Shown here: one piece after another, positions 19,101-28,639 of the stretch
Position numbering within the stretch: position 1 is the stretch's first letter
How the letters are laid out: every line of letters starts with the position of its first letter
Source of the DNA: Burkholderiaceae bacterium
GTDB lineage: Bacteria; Pseudomonadota; Gammaproteobacteria; Burkholderiales; Burkholderiaceae_C
DNA: 36,951 bases
Assembly (NCBI GenBank): GCA_022702125.1
Contig: JAKOND010000042.1
Span: forward strand, 1 to 36,951
Reading direction: 5' to 3'
Position numbers and translations under genes: made by a program
Notes under the pieces: model-generated
What the model saw: the letters and a program-made list of their open reading frames with translations, nothing else
Databases searched by the model: none
Told to the model about the DNA's origin: nothing

Positions 19101-20660
19101 TCAGGCCGCGACCGAGGCGCGGATCAGGTGGTCGAACGCGCCGAGCGCCGCCTTCGCGCCGTCGCCCGCGGCGATGATGATCTGCTTGTACGGCACGGTG
19201 GTCGCGTCGCCCGCGGCGAAGACGCCCGGCACCGAGGTCTGGCCCCTGGCGTCCACCACGATCTCGCCGTGCTTCGACAGTTCGAGCGTGCCCTTGAGCC
19301 AGTCGGTGTTGGGCACCAGGCCGATCTGCACGAACACGCCCTCGAGCGCCACCCGGTGCTCCTGGCCGGTGGTCCGGTCGGTGTAGGCCAGGCCGTCGAC
19401 CTTCTGGCCGTCGCCGGTGATCGCGGTGGTCTGCGCCGAGACGGCGACCGTCACGTTCGGCAGGCTGCGCAGCTTGCGCTGCAGCACCTCGTCGGCGCGC
19501 AGCTGCTCGCCGAACTCGATCAGGGTGACGTGCCCGACGATGCCGGCCAGGTCGATCGCGGCCTCCACGCCCGAATTGCCGCCGCCGATCACCGCGACGC
19601 GCTTGCCCTTGAAGAGCGGGCCGTCGCAGTGCGGGCAGTAGGCCACGCCCTTGTTCTTGTACTCGGCCTCGCCGGGCACGCCGATGGTGCGCCAGCGCGC
19701 GCCGGTCGAGATGATCAGCGACCGGGCCTTGAGCGAGGCGCCGCTGGCCAGCTTGACCTCGATGTGCTCGTCGCCCGGCACCAGCGCCTCGGCGCGCTGC
19801 AGGTTCATGATGTCCACGTCGTAGTGCTTGACGTGCTCTTCGAGCGCGATGGCGAACTTCGGTCCCTCGGTCTCCTTGATGGAGATGAAGTTCTCGATGC
19901 CCAGGGTGTCGAGCACCTGGCCGCCGAAGCGCTCGGCCGCCACGCCGGTGCGGATGCCCTTGCGCGCCGCGTACACCGCCGCCGCCGCGCCCGCCGGGCC
20001 GCCGCCGACCACCAGCACGTCGTAGGGCGCGCGGGCGGTGATCTTCTCCGCCTCGCGGGCCACCGCGCCGGTGTCGACCTTGGCGAGGATCTCCTCCAGC
20101 CCCATGCGGCCCTGGCCGAAGGAGGTGCCGTTGAGGAAGATGGTGGGCACCGACATGATCCGGCGCGCCTCGACCTCGTCCTGGAACAGCGAGCCCTCGA
20201 TGGCGGTGTGCTTGATGTTCGGGTTGAGCACCGCCATCAGGTTGAGCGCCTGCACCACGTCCGGGCAGTTCTGGCACGACAGCGAGAAATAGGTCTCGAA
20301 GTGGAAGTCGCCCTGCAGGTTCCTCACCTGGTCGATGGTGTCCTGCGCCGCCTTGGACGGATGGCCCCCGACCTGCAGCAGCGCCAGCACCAGCGAGGTG
20401 AACTCGTGGCCCAGCGGGATGCCCGCGAAGCGAACGCCGGTGTCCACGCCGGGGTTGGTGATCAGGAACGAGGGCTTGCGCTCGCCGTCGTCGGTGCGGG
20501 CGACGACGGTGATCTTGTCGGTCAGCGACTCGATGTCGGCGAGCAGGCCCTTCAGGTCGCCGGACGCCTTGCTGTCGTCGAGCGAGGCGACGATCTCGAT
20601 CGGCTTGGTGACCCGCTGCAGGTAGGCCTTGAGTTGGGTCTTGAGGTTGGCGTCCAGCAT
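19101..20660 (-). CDS. ahpF: Alkyl hydroperoxide reductase subunit F
   Basis: 519 residues. NADH-dependent flavoprotein disulfide reductase that regenerates AhpC. N-terminal double thioredoxin-like domain with Cys129-x-x-Cys132 (SLSCQNCPD), FAD-binding motif [17 protein letters not shown] at about 217, redox-active Cys342-x-x-Cys345 in [15 protein letters not shown]-binding [15 protein letters not shown], and C-terminal [17 protein letters not shown]. All catalytic cysteines of the Salmonella-type enzyme are present. Lies 102 bp downstream of ahpC on the same strand with a hairpin terminator in the gap. AGGAAATAAC serves as ribosome binding site. Confidence 0.97.
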   Translation of the reverse strand: MLDANLKTQLKAYLQRVTKPIEIVASLDDSKASGDLKGLLADIESLTDKITVVARTDDGERKPSFLITNPGVDTGVRFAGIPLGHEFTSLVLALLQVGGHPSKAAQDTIDQVRNLQGDFHFETYFSLSCQNCPDVVQALNLMAVLNPNIKHTAIEGSLFQDEVEARRIMSVPTIFLNGTSFGQGRMGLEEILAKVDTGAVAREAEKITARAPYDVLVVGGGPAGAAAAVYAARKGIRTGVAAERFGGQVLDTLGIENFISIKETEGPKFAIALEEHVKHYDVDIMNLQRAEALVPGDEHIEVKLASGASLKARSLIISTGARWRTIGVPGEAEYKNKGVAYCPHCDGPLFKGKRVAVIGGGNSGVEAAIDLAGIVGHVTLIEFGEQLRADEVLQRKLRSLPNVTVAVSAQTTAITGDGQKVDGLAYTDRTTGQEHRVALEGVFVQIGLVPNTDWLKGTLELSKHGEIVVDARGQTSVPGVFAAGDATTVPYKQIIIAAGDGAKAALGAFDHLIRASVAA

Positions 20661-20675
20661 GATAGTTATTTCCTA

Positions 20676-20693
20676 ATCAAATGTATTCTTGAT
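20676..20693 (-). promoter_or_regulatory. Inverted repeat in front of ahpF
   Basis: ATCAA (20676-20680) and TTGAT (20689-20693), 8 bp apart, in an AT-rich stretch 16-33 bp upstream of the ahpF start. It may be part of a separate ahpF promoter. Evidence is thin. Confidence 0.25.
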
Positions 20694-20712
20694 AGCCTCG
20701 GTCGGCTCACCG

Positions 20713-20747
20713 AAAAAAAAGCCCGGGCGCGCCGGCCCAGGCCTTTT
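20713..20747 (-). terminator. Hairpin terminator between ahpC and ahpF
   Basis: On the minus strand GCCTGGGC-N6-GCCCGGGC (one G-T pair) followed by T8 (A8 at 20713-20720 on plus), with further A/T pairing at the base. Positioned 16 bp after the ahpC stop. It should cut most transcripts after ahpC and so lower ahpF relative to ahpC. Confidence 0.8.
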
Positions 20748-20762
20748 CGTCCGCATGTCCGA

Positions 20763-21335
20763 TCAGATCTTGCCGACCAAGTCCAGCGACGGGGTCAGGG
20801 TCTCGGCGCCTTCGCTCCACTTGGCGGGGCATACTTCGCCGGGGTGGGCGGCGATGTACTGGGCGGCCTTCACGCGGCGCAGGGTTTCCTGGGCGTCGCG
20901 GCCGATGCCGTTGTCGTGCACTTCGATGGTCTTGATCTTGCCTTCCGGATCGATCACGAAGGTGCCGCGCAGGGCCAGGCCGGCGTCTTCGCCTTCTTCG
21001 ATCAGCACCTGGAAGAAGCGGGCCAGCTGGGCGCTCGGGTCGCCGATCAGCGGGTACTGCACCTTGGCGATGGTGTCGGAGTTGTCGTGCCAAGCCTTGT
21101 GGGTGAAGTGGGTGTCGGTGGACACGCCGTAGATCTCCACGCCCAGCTTCTGGAATTCCGCATAGTTGTCGGCCAGGTCGCCCAGCTCGGTCGGGCAAAC
21201 GAAGGTGAAGTCGGCCGGATAGAACACCACGACCGACCACTTGCCCTTGAAGTTCTGCTCGCTGACGGGAACGAACTTGCCGTTGTGATATGCGGTGGCC
21301 TTGAAGGGACGGATCTCGGTATTGATCAGGGACAT
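20763..21335 (-). CDS. ahpC: Alkyl hydroperoxide reductase subunit C (2-Cys peroxiredoxin)
   Basis: 190 residues. Reduces H2O2, organic peroxides and peroxynitrite. Peroxidatic Cys47 is in [12 protein letters not shown] and resolving Cys169 in GEVCPAKW, so it is a typical 2-Cys peroxiredoxin; the GG-x-G-like loop ([16 protein letters not shown]) and C-terminal tail SLDLVGKI also fit the AhpF-linked subfamily. ATG 21333-21335 has AGGA upstream; the longer frame extends into the promoter and is not used. Paired with ahpF downstream and divergent from a bacterioferritin gene, a sensible oxidative-stress grouping. Confidence 0.97.
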   Translation of the reverse strand: MSLINTEIRPFKATAYHNGKFVPVSEQNFKGKWSVVVFYPADFTFVCPTELGDLADNYAEFQKLGVEIYGVSTDTHFTHKAWHDNSDTIAKVQYPLIGDPSAQLARFFQVLIEEGEDAGLALRGTFVIDPEGKIKTIEVHDNGIGRDAQETLRRVKAAQYIAAHPGEVCPAKWSEGAETLTPSLDLVGKI

Positions 21336-21641
21336 CGGTGCTTTCCTAGGAGGCTTGGTTGGGAACGAGGCATTGATAATAGGACAAACCCTTAGCTTCC
21401 CCAATCGCCTGGGCATATGCGTCCGATTGGAAATTCCAATGTCCGGGACACCCTCGATTCGTATGCCGGTCACTGTTCTCCGGTATGTCTCCGGCTGCGG
21501 GAACGTGTCAGACAAGAACGCTTATCAGCCTTACCCGCAGCCACACCGCGCGAGCGCGGGATTGCCTTGTGGCCGACATGGTCATCCCCCACAATCCAGC
21601 CTATCTCTTCGGCCACACAACACGAAACAAAGGAATTCCCC
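21336..21641. promoter_or_regulatory. ahpC/bfr divergent control region
   Basis: 306 bp. On the minus strand, TTGGGG (21399-21404) and TATTAT (21376-21381) are separated by 17 bp, a good sigma-70 promoter for ahpC with a start near 21369. A perfect palindrome ATTGGAAATTCCAAT (21426-21440) lies upstream, centred at about -64; it contains T-N11-A, the LysR/OxyR-type form and position. For bfr, TTGTGG (21567-21572) and CACAAT (21590-21595), 17 bp apart, are a weak promoter candidate; AAAGGA precedes its ATG. No recognisable oxyR gene is in the window. Confidence 0.55.
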
Positions 21642-22121
21642 ATGAAAGGCGATGCACAGGTCATCTTCCATCTGCAGGCGCAGCTCAAGAACGAGCTGAC
21701 GGCCATCAACCAGTACTTCCTGCACTACCGCATGCTCAAGCACTGGGGCTTCAACCGCCTGGCGAAGAAGGAATACGACGAATCCATCGGCGAGATGAAG
21801 CATGCCGACTGGCTGATGGACCGCATCTTCATGCTCGACGGCCTGCCGAACCTGCAGGACCTGGGCAAGCTCAGCGTCGGCGAGGACGTGCCCGAGATCC
21901 TCAAGTGCGACCTGGGGCTGGAATCCGGCGCGCAGGTCACCATCAAGGAAGGCATCGCCCACTGCGAAGCGGTGCGCGACTACGTCTCCCGCGACCTGCT
22001 GCTCAAGATCCTCGACGACACCGAGGAGCACATCGACTTCCTGGAAACCCAGATCGACCTGGTGGGCAGCGTCGGCGTGCAGAACTACCTGCAGTCCCAG
22101 ATGGGCGAACTCGACGAGTAA
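21642..22121 (+). CDS. bfr: Bacterioferritin
   Basis: 159 residues, the normal length for the 24-subunit haem-containing iron store. Haem-ligand Met52 and diiron ligands Glu18, Glu51, His54, Glu94 and His130 align with the E. coli protein without gaps (MKGDAQVI, KNELTAINQYFLH, SIGEMKHADW, YVSRDLLLKILDDTEEHIDFLETQIDL). The E. coli ligand Glu127 is Thr here, with Glu at 128. ATG 21642 begins with the invariant MKGD; longer frame upstream is rejected. Divergent from ahpC, which fits joint iron and peroxide control. A strong terminator follows. Confidence 0.95.
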   Translation: MKGDAQVIFHLQAQLKNELTAINQYFLHYRMLKHWGFNRLAKKEYDESIGEMKHADWLMDRIFMLDGLPNLQDLGKLSVGEDVPEILKCDLGLESGAQVTIKEGIAHCEAVRDYVSRDLLLKILDDTEEHIDFLETQIDLVGSVGVQNYLQSQMGELDE

Positions 22122-22163
22122 GCGGATCGTGCCGGCCGGCGCCGCGCCGGCGGCACGAGGATG

Positions 22164-22189
22164 GCGGGGCCGCGGGCCCCGCTTTTTTT
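22164..22189 (+). terminator. Intrinsic terminator of bfr
   Basis: GCGGGGCC-GCG-GGCCCCGC followed by T7: perfect 8-bp GC stem and a long T-run, 42 bp after the bfr stop. It also separates bfr from the convergent receiver gene. Confidence 0.95.
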
Positions 22190-22208
22190 CGTCCGCGCGT
22201 CCGTCGCT

Positions 22209-22613
22209 TCAACGCGGTGCCTGCGGCGCGCCCCCCCTGGAAATGCGGCCGCGGTGGTCGCAGTAGTCGAAGAACAGGTCGAGTTCGTTGGACTTGTCGA
22301 AGAAGGCGTCCGCCCGCAACGAGGCGCAGCGCGCCCGCATGTCGTCGGTCGCATAGTTGCTCAGCACCACCACCTTCTGGTTCCGGTGGCGGTCGCGGGT
22401 GGCTTCCAGCACGCCCAGGCCGTTGCCCTGGGCGAGGAACAAATCGACCACGGCCACGTCCCAGCCGGCCAGGTGCGAGGCCATCCACCGCACCGCCTCG
22501 TCCTCGCCCTGCGCCGTCGCGACCACTTCGCTCGCCGTCAATTCGCTGATCGAACCGATGAGGTTGTCGCGGATCACGGGGTTGTCTTCGACCAGAAAGA
22601 TACGGGTAGGCAT
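22209..22613 (-). CDS. Stand-alone response regulator receiver
   Basis: 134 residues: one CheY-like receiver and no output domain. Phospho-acceptor Asp57 (VAVVDLFLAQGNGLG), acidic pair Glu9-Asp10 (FLVEDNPVI), Ser85 in VVVLSNYATD and Lys107 in AFFDKSNELDLFFDY complete the active site. The last 15 residues (RISRGGAPQAPR) are a disordered tail. No kinase gene is adjacent. It could signal through protein contact. A 7-bp inverted repeat GGACTGC-N13-GCAGTCC (22632-22658) lies in its leader. Confidence 0.92.
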   Translation of the reverse strand: MPTRIFLVEDNPVIRDNLIGSISELTASEVVATAQGEDEAVRWMASHLAGWDVAVVDLFLAQGNGLGVLEATRDRHRNQKVVVLSNYATDDMRARCASLRADAFFDKSNELDLFFDYCDHRGRISRGGAPQAPR

Positions 22614-22631
22614 GGGGTACCGCCAGGTTGG

Positions 22632-22658
22632 GGACTGCCGGATGGCTCGGCGCAGTCC
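22632..22658. promoter_or_regulatory. Inverted repeat upstream of the receiver gene
   Basis: GGACTGC (22632-22638) and GCAGTCC (22652-22658) with a 13-base spacer, starting 19 bp upstream of the receiver start codon. The gap to the AcoR-like gene (22614-22869, 256 bp) holds nothing else clear. It may be an operator or a leader hairpin. Confidence 0.3.
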
Positions 22659-22869
22659 GGGATTGCGGCTTGCGAATCATTCTCCCGGGTCCGTACGGGC
22701 ACGGTCGTAGTCCTCCCCCGGATGCCGGACGTGGTCAACTTCCTACGGCCACGGGACGCCGCCGCCGCGGCCGGTGCGTGCGGGAGGCGTCTGCGGCGCA
22801 TGCGGGATGGCACGGGTGGCCCGATCCGCGGCCCGGTGCTAAGGTCGTCGCGCCTTTCCAGGGAGCGCC

Positions 22870-24840
22870 ATGCAGACCGACCCGATCCTCGTCCCGAGCA
22901 TTCCCGGCGCCCCGCCCGCATCGGACGCGCTGCCGCCCGACGCCATCGCGCTGGCGCACCGCCGGTCCTGCGGATTCGGCCTGCACGCGCACGACGCGCC
23001 GGATGCCGAGGCCCTGTCGGGCGCCGACCTGGGCGCGCTGCGCGACACGCACCGCCTGCTCTGCGGCCACGCCCTGCCGGTCATGGAGACGCTGTTCCGC
23101 CAGATCGCCGGCACCCACAGCATGGTGCTGCTGACCGACCCCGGCGGCACCCTGCTGCACGCCCTCGGCGACGACGACTTCCTGACCCGCGCCGACCGGG
23201 TCGCGCTGCGGCCCGGCGTGGGCTGGTCCGAGCGCAGCAAGGGCACCAACGCCATCGGCACCGCGCTCGCCGCCGGCCTGCCGGTGCAGATCCACGCGCG
23301 CCAGCATTTCCTGCGCGCCAACCATTTCCTGACCTGCTCCTGCGCGCCGATCCTCGACCCGCTGGGCCGCATCGCCGGCACGCTCGACGTCAGCGGCGAC
23401 CACCGCAGCCAGGGACGGCACACGCTGGCCCTGGTGCGCATGTCGGCCCAGATGGTGGAGAACCACCTGTTCGCTCTGCAGTTCGCGGATGCGGTGCGGG
23501 TGCATTTCCATGCGCGCGGCGAATTCCTGGGCACGCTCATGGAAGGCAGCGCCGCCTTCACCCCGGACGGCCGTTTCCTGTCGGCCAACCGCAGCGCCCG
23601 GTTCCAGTGGGGCATGCCGCTGGCGGCGCTGCAGGCGCACACCTTCTCGTCGCTCTTCGGCTGCGAGATCTCGACCCTGCTCGCCCACTGCCGGCAGGCC
23701 GCGCCGGGGCCGCTGGCGCTGCGGCTGCGCGGCGGCGTGACCGTGGCGGCGCGCGCCGAATACCGCAGTCCGTCGGCCACCTTCGCCATGCCGGCACCGC
23801 CGGCCCGGCCCGCGTCGCCAGCCGCCGCCGCGCACGGGTCGCCGGCCGCCGCCCCCGGACCCACCGCCCCGCCCGCGGCCGGCCTGGCGCGGCTCGACAC
23901 CGGCGACCCCCAGGTCGCCCGCGCCATCGCCCAGGTCCGCAAGCTGCTCGGCCGCGACATCGTCACCATGGTCCTCGGCGAGACCGGCACCGGCAAGGAA
24001 TGGCTGGCGCGCGCGATGCACCAGGACTCGCCGCGCCATGCCGGCCCCTTCGTCGCCATCAACTGCGCGGCCATCCCGGAACCGCTGATCGAGTCCGAGC
24101 TCTTCGGCTATGCCGACGGGGCCTTCACCGGCGCGCGCCGGCGCGGGCATGCCGGCCGCATCGCGCAGGCCCACGGCGGGACCCTGTTCCTCGACGAGAT
24201 CGGCGATATGCCGCTGCCGATGCAGGCCCGGCTGCTGCGGGTGCTGCAGGAGCGCGCGGTGGTGCCGCTCGGCGGCGACCGGCCGGTGCCGGTGGACGTG
24301 GCGGTCGTCTGCGCCACCCACCGCGACCTGCGGGCGCTGCGGGCCTCGGGCCAGTTCCGCGACGACCTGTATTACCGCCTCAACGGGCTGGTGGCGCGGC
24401 TGCCGCCCTTGCGCGACCGGCAGGACCGGGCCGTGCTGGTCGATCGCCTGCTGGCGGCGCAGGCCGCGCCCGGCCGGCCGCCGATGCGCCTCGATGCCGA
24501 GGTGGCCGAACTCTTCGCCCGCCACGACTGGCCGGGCAACCTGCGCCAGCTCGCCAGCGTGCTGCAGACCGCCGCGCTGATGGCCGACGGCGAGGCCTGC
24601 ATCCGCCGCGAGCACCTGCCGGAGGATTTCCTCGACGAGGCGGCGGACTCCGGGGCCGCTCCGCCGCAACCCGCGCCCGCCACGGCGGCGGCCCGCGGCA
24701 TGCCCTGCCCGCTGCACGCCCTGGCCGACCAGGCCGTCGCATCGGCGCTGGACCGGCATGGCGGCAACGTCTCGGCGGCCGCCCGGGCGCTGGGCGTGTC
24801 GCGCAACACGATCTACCGCCATGCCGCGCGCCGGGCATGA
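22870..24840 (+). CDS. AcoR-type sigma-54-dependent transcriptional activator
   Basis: 656 residues. N-terminal GAF-like sensory region (about 60-205; GVGWSERSKGTNAIGTALA, LTCSCAPILDPLGRIAGTLDVSGD), a poorly conserved middle segment with a Pro/Ala-rich linker (about 305-338), AAA+ domain with Walker A GETGTGKE (370-377), the sigma-54 contact loop GAFTGA (417-422) and Walker B GGTLFLDEIGDMP (436-448), and a C-terminal Fis-like helix-turn-helix (GGNVSAAARALGVSRNTIYRH). GGGAG upstream of ATG. It is convergent with an aldehyde dehydrogenase-DUF779 operon that has a sigma-54-type promoter, its most likely target. Acetoin/alcohol-responsive relatives exist; the effector here is unknown. Confidence 0.93.
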   Translation: MQTDPILVPSIPGAPPASDALPPDAIALAHRRSCGFGLHAHDAPDAEALSGADLGALRDTHRLLCGHALPVMETLFRQIAGTHSMVLLTDPGGTLLHALGDDDFLTRADRVALRPGVGWSERSKGTNAIGTALAAGLPVQIHARQHFLRANHFLTCSCAPILDPLGRIAGTLDVSGDHRSQGRHTLALVRMSAQMVENHLFALQFADAVRVHFHARGEFLGTLMEGSAAFTPDGRFLSANRSARFQWGMPLAALQAHTFSSLFGCEISTLLAHCRQAAPGPLALRLRGGVTVAARAEYRSPSATFAMPAPPARPASPAAAAHGSPAAAPGPTAPPAAGLARLDTGDPQVARAIAQVRKLLGRDIVTMVLGETGTGKEWLARAMHQDSPRHAGPFVAINCAAIPEPLIESELFGYADGAFTGARRRGHAGRIAQAHGGTLFLDEIGDMPLPMQARLLRVLQERAVVPLGGDRPVPVDVAVVCATHRDLRALRASGQFRDDLYYRLNGLVARLPPLRDRQDRAVLVDRLLAAQAAPGRPPMRLDAEVAELFARHDWPGNLRQLASVLQTAALMADGEACIRREHLPEDFLDEAADSGAAPPQPAPATAAARGMPCPLHALADQAVASALDRHGGNVSAAARALGVSRNTIYRHAARRA

Positions 24841-24927
24841 GGCCCGGCACGGAAATCCCCGTTGAAATCGCGCCTATGCCGGCATGGCACCTTCGCTGCA
24901 TGCTACCGATTCGATAGCAGAACGGCA

Positions 24928-25356
24928 TCACTCCGCCGCGGGCGGCGGACCCGCCTCGGCCAGCGCGCGGGTCTCCGCCGCGTCGTAGAGCCGCGAGCGG
25001 GTCAGGAAGCGCAGCCCGGTCGGCCGCTCCAGCGAGAACATGCCGCCGTTGCCCGGCACCGCGTCGATGATCAGGTGCGTGTGCTCCCAGTAGGCGAACT
25101 GCGACCGGCTCATGTAGAACGGCGCGCCGCCGATCTCGCCGAGCCGCAGGTCGGCCGCGCCCACCAGGAACTCGCCCAGCGGAAAGCACATCGGCGCGCT
25201 GCCGTCGCAGCAGCCGCCGGACTGGTGGAACATCACCGGCCCGTGCTCGGCCTGCAGCCGCGCGACCAGCGCCTCGGCCGCGGGCGTGGCCGACACGCGC
25301 GCGAAGGCGGCACCGGACGGCGCGGGGCCGCCGGGCGCATCGGATTCTTCTGGCAT
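24928..25356 (-). CDS. DUF779 protein
   Basis: 142 residues. The conserved core is HGPVMFHQSGGCCDGSAPMCFP (split here only by reading) at about 38-59, with two adjacent cysteines and a third seven residues later, plus YWEHTHLIIDAVPGNGGMFSLERP near 90-112. DUF779 has no established function that I know of; it is commonly found directly after aldehyde dehydrogenase genes, as here (56-bp gap). The Cys-Cys and His residues suggest metal or thiol chemistry, but that is inference. ATG 25354-25356 has AGGAG upstream. It is convergent with the AcoR-type gene, and no clear terminator is present in the 87 bp between them. Confidence 0.88.
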   Translation of the reverse strand: MPEESDAPGGPAPSGAAFARVSATPAAEALVARLQAEHGPVMFHQSGGCCDGSAPMCFPLGEFLVGAADLRLGEIGGAPFYMSRSQFAYWEHTHLIIDAVPGNGGMFSLERPTGLRFLTRSRLYDAAETRALAEAGPPPAAE

Positions 25357-25412
25357 CGCAAGGCTCCTCGCGGTCTGTTCCGGGCGGTCGCGGGCCGGCG
25401 GCCCGGCCCGCA

Positions 25413-26942
<1,530 letters not shown>

Positions 26943-26994
26943 GCTTGTCTCCTGAGGATGTCGTTGTCGAGAGCGCCGCGACGCGCGACGGGGT

Positions 26995-27011
26995 GCGTCG
27001 CCAGGCGACGC
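26995..27011. promoter_or_regulatory. Perfect palindrome at the predicted aldehyde dehydrogenase start site
   Basis: GCGTCGCC-A-GGCGACGC, 17 bp, directly downstream of the -12 element and spanning the predicted transcription start. It could be an operator, or form a hairpin at the mRNA 5' end. Confidence 0.4.
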
Positions 27012-27027
27012 TGCAATCGCCGTACCA
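27012..27027 (-). promoter_or_regulatory. Sigma-54 (-24/-12) promoter of the aldehyde dehydrogenase-DUF779 operon
   Basis: Minus strand TGGTACG-GCGA-TTGCA against the consensus TGGCACG-N4-TTGCW: 11 of 12 fixed positions agree, with exact spacing and the invariant GG and GC doublets intact. It lies about 70 bp upstream of the aldehyde dehydrogenase start. A sigma-54 activator gene is next to the operon. About 90 bp further upstream an interrupted palindrome (27107-27129) is placed where an enhancer site would be. Confidence 0.75.
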
Positions 27028-27106
27028 GCCTGCCGCGGCGCCGCCTCCCGGACGCGGAGCGCGCGGATCGCGACCGGACCCGTGCCGCAACGGCGCAACT
27101 GTCCCA

Positions 27107-27129
27107 GCGCACGGCGGTCCGCGGTGCGC
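27107..27129. promoter_or_regulatory. Possible activator-binding palindrome (enhancer)
   Basis: Nested symmetric arms GCGCAC (27107-27112) / GTGCGC (27124-27129) and GCGG / CCGC inside, around a central T at 27118; only one base pair of the dyad is mismatched. It is centred about 118 bp upstream of the predicted sigma-54 start, a usual distance for enhancer-binding proteins. Its high G+C means chance symmetry cannot be excluded. Confidence 0.4.
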
Positions 27130-27215
27130 CGAAACGGAACAACCGCCCGTCGCGCAAGAGTGGTTACGCATTCCGCCGCCGCGCGTTCTATGCTGCCGGC
27201 AGGAGTTGCACCGCC

Positions 27216-28235
27216 ATGAAATACAAGGACTACTACGCCACCCTGGGCGTGGCCCGCGACGCGAGCGCGGACGACATCAAGAAGGCCTACCGCCGGCTCG
27301 CGCGCGAGCACCATCCCGACGTGTCCGGAGACCCGTCGAGCACCGAGCGCTTCAAGGAGATCGGCGAGGCCTACGCCACGTTGAAGGATGCCGAGAAGCG
27401 CGCCGCCTACGACGCGCTGGGCCGGCAGCCCGCGGGGCAGGAGTTCCGGCCGCCGCCGGGATGGGATTTCGCGGGAGCGGCCCCGGGCGGCGCCGGCGCC
27501 GGTGCCGGACGTTCCGGAGGCTTCGCCCCCGGCGCGGACGACGATGCCGCGCGCTACTTCGACGACATCGACCTGGCCGACCTGTTCGGCGGCATGGCCG
27601 GCGGGCGCTTCGGCGCGGGTCCGGGCCACGGCGCGCGGTCGTCGCTGCCGGTCCCGGGGGAGGACTTCGACACGCCCGTCGAGATCTCGCTGCGCGACGC
27701 CTTCCGGGGCACCACCCTCCACCTCGAACTCTCGGTGCCCGAGCCGGGCGACGACGGACGGATGCGCCGGGTCGGCAAGACGCTGGAAGTCCGGGTGCCG
27801 CCGGGCACCACCGACGGCCAGAAGCTGCGCCTGCGCGGCCGCGGGGGCAAGGGCGCCAACGGCGGGCGCGACGGCGACGTCTACCTGCACATCGCCATCC
27901 GGCCCGACGCCCTCTTCCGCGTCAGCGGCCACGACCTCTACCTGGACCTGCCGCTCGCGCCCTGGGAGGCGGTGCTGGGCACCGACATCGAGATCCCCGC
28001 ACCGGGCGGACCGCTGCTGCTGACCGTGCCGCCCGGCACCCGCGCCGGCAACAAGCTCCGGCTGGCCGGCCGGGGACTGCCGCTGCCGCGCGAAGGCGCC
28101 GGCGACATCCTGGCGGTGGTCCGGATCGACGTGCCCTCCCCGCCCACGGAGCAGGAGCGCACCCTCATGGCCGAGCTGGCGAAGGCGTCTCGCTTCGATC
28201 CGCGCCGCCATTTCCCGAAGGAGTCTTCCGCATGA
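27216..28235 (+). CDS. cbpA: Curved-DNA-binding-type DnaJ co-chaperone
   Basis: 339 residues. N-terminal J domain (about 4-70) with the HPD motif at 33-35 ([11 protein letters not shown]) that stimulates DnaK ATPase, a Gly-rich linker (about 90-115), and two C-terminal peptide-binding beta domains ([61 protein letters not shown]). There is no CxxCxGxG zinc domain, so it is CbpA-type rather than DnaJ itself. ATG 27216 follows AGGAG. Its stop overlaps the next gene's start (ATGA), and that gene is the CbpA modulator. Divergent from the aldehyde dehydrogenase operon. Confidence 0.95.
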   Translation: MKYKDYYATLGVARDASADDIKKAYRRLAREHHPDVSGDPSSTERFKEIGEAYATLKDAEKRAAYDALGRQPAGQEFRPPPGWDFAGAAPGGAGAGAGRSGGFAPGADDDAARYFDDIDLADLFGGMAGGRFGAGPGHGARSSLPVPGEDFDTPVEISLRDAFRGTTLHLELSVPEPGDDGRMRRVGKTLEVRVPPGTTDGQKLRLRGRGGKGANGGRDGDVYLHIAIRPDALFRVSGHDLYLDLPLAPWEAVLGTDIEIPAPGGPLLLTVPPGTRAGNKLRLAGRGLPLPREGAGDILAVVRIDVPSPPTEQERTLMAELAKASRFDPRRHFPKESSA

Positions 28236-28558
28236 ATGCCACACCCCACGCTTACGAGGCAAGCGCAGACCTCTCGATCACCGAGCTGGCGCACCTGTCC
28301 GGCCTGAGCGAGGCCGAGCTGCGCGACCTGGCGGGCTACGGCGCCATCGCGCCGCGCAACGCCGCGCCGGATACCGCGCAATGGACCTTCGCCAGCCACA
28401 CCACCCTCACCCTCCGCACGGTGAGCCGGCTGCGCGACGACCTGGACCTGGACCTGTACGCGGTGTCGGTGTGCCTGCGCTACCTGGACCGGATCGACGG
28501 GCTGGAACGGCGCATCCGGCTGCTGCAGGCGCAAATGCCAGGACCGCCCGGCGGCTGA
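28232..28558 (+). CDS. cbpM: Chaperone modulator CbpM
   Basis: 108 residues. MerR-like helix-turn-helix module that in E. coli binds the J domain of CbpA and inhibits its co-chaperone and DNA-binding activities. Seen: [25 protein letters not shown], then [37 protein letters not shown], a C-terminal helix suited to dimer formation. Start codon overlaps the cbpA stop by 4 bp with GAAGGAG upstream, so the two are made together. The match is by layout and context as much as by residues. Confidence 0.87.
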   Translation: MNATPHAYEASADLSITELAHLSGLSEAELRDLAGYGAIAPRNAAPDTAQWTFASHTTLTLRTVSRLRDDLDLDLYAVSVCLRYLDRIDGLERRIRLLQAQMPGPPGG

Positions 28559-28639
28559 GGCCGTTTTTCCGTCGGCGGCTACCGGGAGTGTTCGTCGGGC
28601 GGTGCGGACGGAAACCCGGACGGCGGCGCCGGCCGGCGG

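Noticed and set aside
20662-20687. ATAG-N7-CTAA-N7-TATT before ahpF as an OxyR site
   Set aside because: Only the first two quarter-sites resemble the ATAG/CTAT pattern and it lies almost at the start codon.
22808-22824. TGGCACG before the AcoR-type gene, resembling a sigma-54 -24 element
   Set aside because: The required TTGC at the -12 position is missing (GGTG then GCCCG follows).
24901-24919. TGCTA-N9-TAGCA between the AcoR-type gene and DUF779 as a terminator
   Set aside because: Short stem, interrupted inside, and no T-run on either strand.
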